Source of the DNA: Candidatus Bathyarchaeota archaeon
Lineage (GTDB): Archaea > Thermoproteota > Bathyarchaeia > TCS64
Length of the DNA stretch: 7,353 nt
NCBI GenBank assembly: GCA_020697635.1
Contig: JAEHCT010000062.1
Coordinates: 1-7,353, forward strand
Direction: 5' to 3'
Part shown: positions 6,158 through 7,353 of the stretch, piece after piece
How positions within the stretch are numbered: position 1 is the stretch's first letter
Layout: each line of letters begins with the position of its first letter
Position numbers and translations under genes: made by a program
The notes under the pieces: model-generated
What the model saw: the letters and a program-made list of their open reading frames with translations, nothing else
The model's database searches: none
Told to the model about the DNA's origin: nothing

Positions 6158-6241
6158 CTAGACGCACTGGACTGGGGGTTTAGGTCTTCGAGCCTGGGGA
6201 CGGCGGTCGCTTGGGGAGAGATGCTTTTTCTCAGGCTGGCT

Positions 6242-7353
6242 TCAGGCCTTCATCTCCGCCAGCGCCCTGAGCAGGCCCTCCGCCTCCTCCAAGGTGTTGT
6301 ACTGGACGAAGCTGGCGCGGATGAGCCTGGGCTTCTCGTAGTAGTCGTGGACCCTGGAGTAAAAGTCCTCGGCCCTGATGGCGATGGCGTGGTCGACCCA
6401 GAGGCGCCTCACGACCTCGTCCTGGGACACGCCCTCGACCTCGAATGAGAACGTCGGGTCCCGCTCGTCCACCCTCCCGGGGTCCGTGATGCCGTAGACC
6501 TTCACGTGCGGCATCTGGTTGAGCCCCGGCACGTCTCCGACGCCCTCGAGCATCGCCCTCGAGACGCCTTTCTCGTACTCCTCCACGGCCGTAAGCGCAA
6601 CCTTCAGCGTCTTCCTCCTGCCCTTGTAGCCGGCGAATTTCCCCTTGAACTCGTCTCCGACCTGCTCTGCAAGCCAGGCGTGGTGGTCGACCACGCCCTT
6701 GATGGCGGCGAACTTCGCCTGGTCCCTCGTGCCCCACTCCCAGCTGTCCGGCGGGTAACCCGGGGCCGGCTTCACCTTGTAGGGCTTCAGCTCCTCGAGG
6801 CATTCCTTTCTTCCGTACATGAAGCTCCCGTGGGGGCTGAAGAGCTTGTAGCCGGAGAAGACGAGGAAGTCGCAGTCCAGGGCCTGGATATCCATGGGGC
6901 CGTGGGCGATGTGGTGTACGGCGTCGACGACGAAGTACGCCCCGGCCTCCCGGGCTAATCTTCGGACGCTCTCTAGGTCCGTCTTGGTCCCGAGGACGTT
7001 GGACGCCGCCGATGCTGAGACCACGCAGGTCTTGTCGTCGACGAGGCTGACGAGGTGGCTCAGGTCGAGCGCCCCGTCCTCCTTGATCTCGGCGAGCCTC
7101 ACCTCCTCGACGAGGCCTCTCCTCTCGAGCTCGAGCCAGGGGCTCAGGTTCGCGTAGTGCTCGTAGCTGGTGGCGACGACGTTCTTCTCGCCGGTGAGCC
7201 CGTTCCCGATGGCGTAGCCCAGGCTGAACATCAGGCTCGTCGCCGACTCGCCTGAGACGATGTCCTCGGGGGAGGGGGCGTTCAGGAGGTCGGCGACCGC
7301 CGCCCTCCCCTCGTGTATGACCTCGTCGGCCCCCCTCGACTCGTCGAAGATTC
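6242..7353 (-). CDS. Class V PLP enzyme, cysteine-desulfurase-like (VC1184-like), N-terminus beyond window
   Basis: The minus strand is open from the right edge (first full codon at 7351) to TGA at 6244-6242, giving 369 residues. An ATG at 7231 is internal, since conserved sequence continues upstream of it. Visible PLP features, numbered from the edge: SGESATS (33-39) for phosphate contact, EHYANLSPW with the ring-stacking His65, VVDAVHH with Asp143, and SGYKLFSPHG with the Schiff-base Lys169. The DAVHHIAHG...DIQALDCDF pattern resembles the VC1184-like branch more than SufS. Near the C-terminus, where SufS has its catalytic cysteine loop, the sequence reads AIRAEDFYSRVHD with no cysteine, followed by the usual YNTLEEAEGLLRAL end. 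A persulfide-forming desulfurase is therefore unlikely; a lyase, epimerase or aminotransferase role is possible. Confidence 0.85.
   Translation of the reverse strand, partial: IFDESRGADEVIHEGRAAVADLLNAPSPEDIVSGESATSLMFSLGYAIGNGLTGEKNVVATSYEHYANLSPWLELERRGLVEEVRLAEIKEDGALDLSHLVSLVDDKTCVVSASAASNVLGTKTDLESVRRLAREAGAYFVVDAVHHIAHGPMDIQALDCDFLVFSGYKLFSPHGSFMYGRKECLEELKPYKVKPAPGYPPDSWEWGTRDQAKFAAIKGVVDHHAWLAEQVGDEFKGKFAGYKGRRKTLKVALTAVEEYEKGVSRAMLEGVGDVPGLNQMPHVKVYGITDPGRVDERDPTFSFEVEGVSQDEVVRRLWVDHAIAIRAEDFYSRVHDYYEKPRLIRASFVQYNTLEEAEGLLRALAEMKA

Noticed and set aside
6158..6160. In-frame TAG that might be read as pyrrolysine, joining the 58-codon stretch to upstream sequence
   Set aside because: Upstream of the TAG the frame is not protein-like, has no start, and soon meets the TGA stop of the PLP-enzyme gene.
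6231..6803. Minus-strand open frame overlapping the PLP enzyme in another frame
   Set aside because: The translation is dominated by Gly, Arg and Ala, and the overlapping frame carries the conserved PLP motifs.
7229..7231. ATG at 7231 as the start of the PLP enzyme
   Set aside because: The same frame continues to the window edge with conserved SGESATS sequence, so the true start is outside the window.

Overview
The window reads as chromosomal DNA of an archaeon with a GC-rich genome, possibly an uncultured lineage of the Bathyarchaeia type; that placement is a guess. The archaeal signs are TATA-like boxes about 25-30 bp ahead of some starts (leaderless or short-leader genes), GGTGA/AGGAGG ribosome sites, many AGG arginine and ATA isoleucine codons, and an N-terminal domain of the largely archaeal DUF6293/HFX_2341 regulator family at the left edge.

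Layout, left to right. A leftward, cut-off gene for a CARF-like/DUF6293 regulator (1-387) diverges from a rightward efflux transporter of the MFS MefA/EntS-like type (514-1851). The 126-bp divergent gap holds a perfect 19-bp palindrome over the regulator's TATA box and a GC-rich hairpin next to the transporter's ribosome site. Next comes a winged-helix regulator with a coiled-coil and an acidic N-terminal half (1975-2694). It is followed by a second MFS transporter (2777-4144), clearly a paralogue of the first. In front of the winged-helix gene are three copies of an 11-bp motif spaced exactly 21 bp apart, plus an inverted copy, just downstream of a good TATA box. This looks like an autoregulatory operator array. 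The gap between the winged-helix gene and the second transporter shows no convincing TATA box, so those two are probably one operon.

The right half has an alpha/beta hydrolase (4350-5168) on the plus strand. It converges with a leftward class I SAM-dependent methyltransferase (5165-5974), and the two stop codons overlap inside one CTAG. Upstream of the methyltransferase on the minus strand lies a protein-like 58-codon stretch with no ATG start near its head (5981-6157), probably a gene remnant. Beyond it is a class V PLP enzyme of the cysteine-desulfurase-like (VC1184-like) group, which runs off the right end. It keeps the PLP residues but appears to lack the catalytic cysteine.

Working model (inference): the left half is a drug- or metabolite-efflux locus with two duplicated exporters and two regulators of different types, one on each flank of the first exporter. 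The right half looks like unrelated small-molecule enzymes. No rRNA, tRNA, CRISPR array or transposase was seen.
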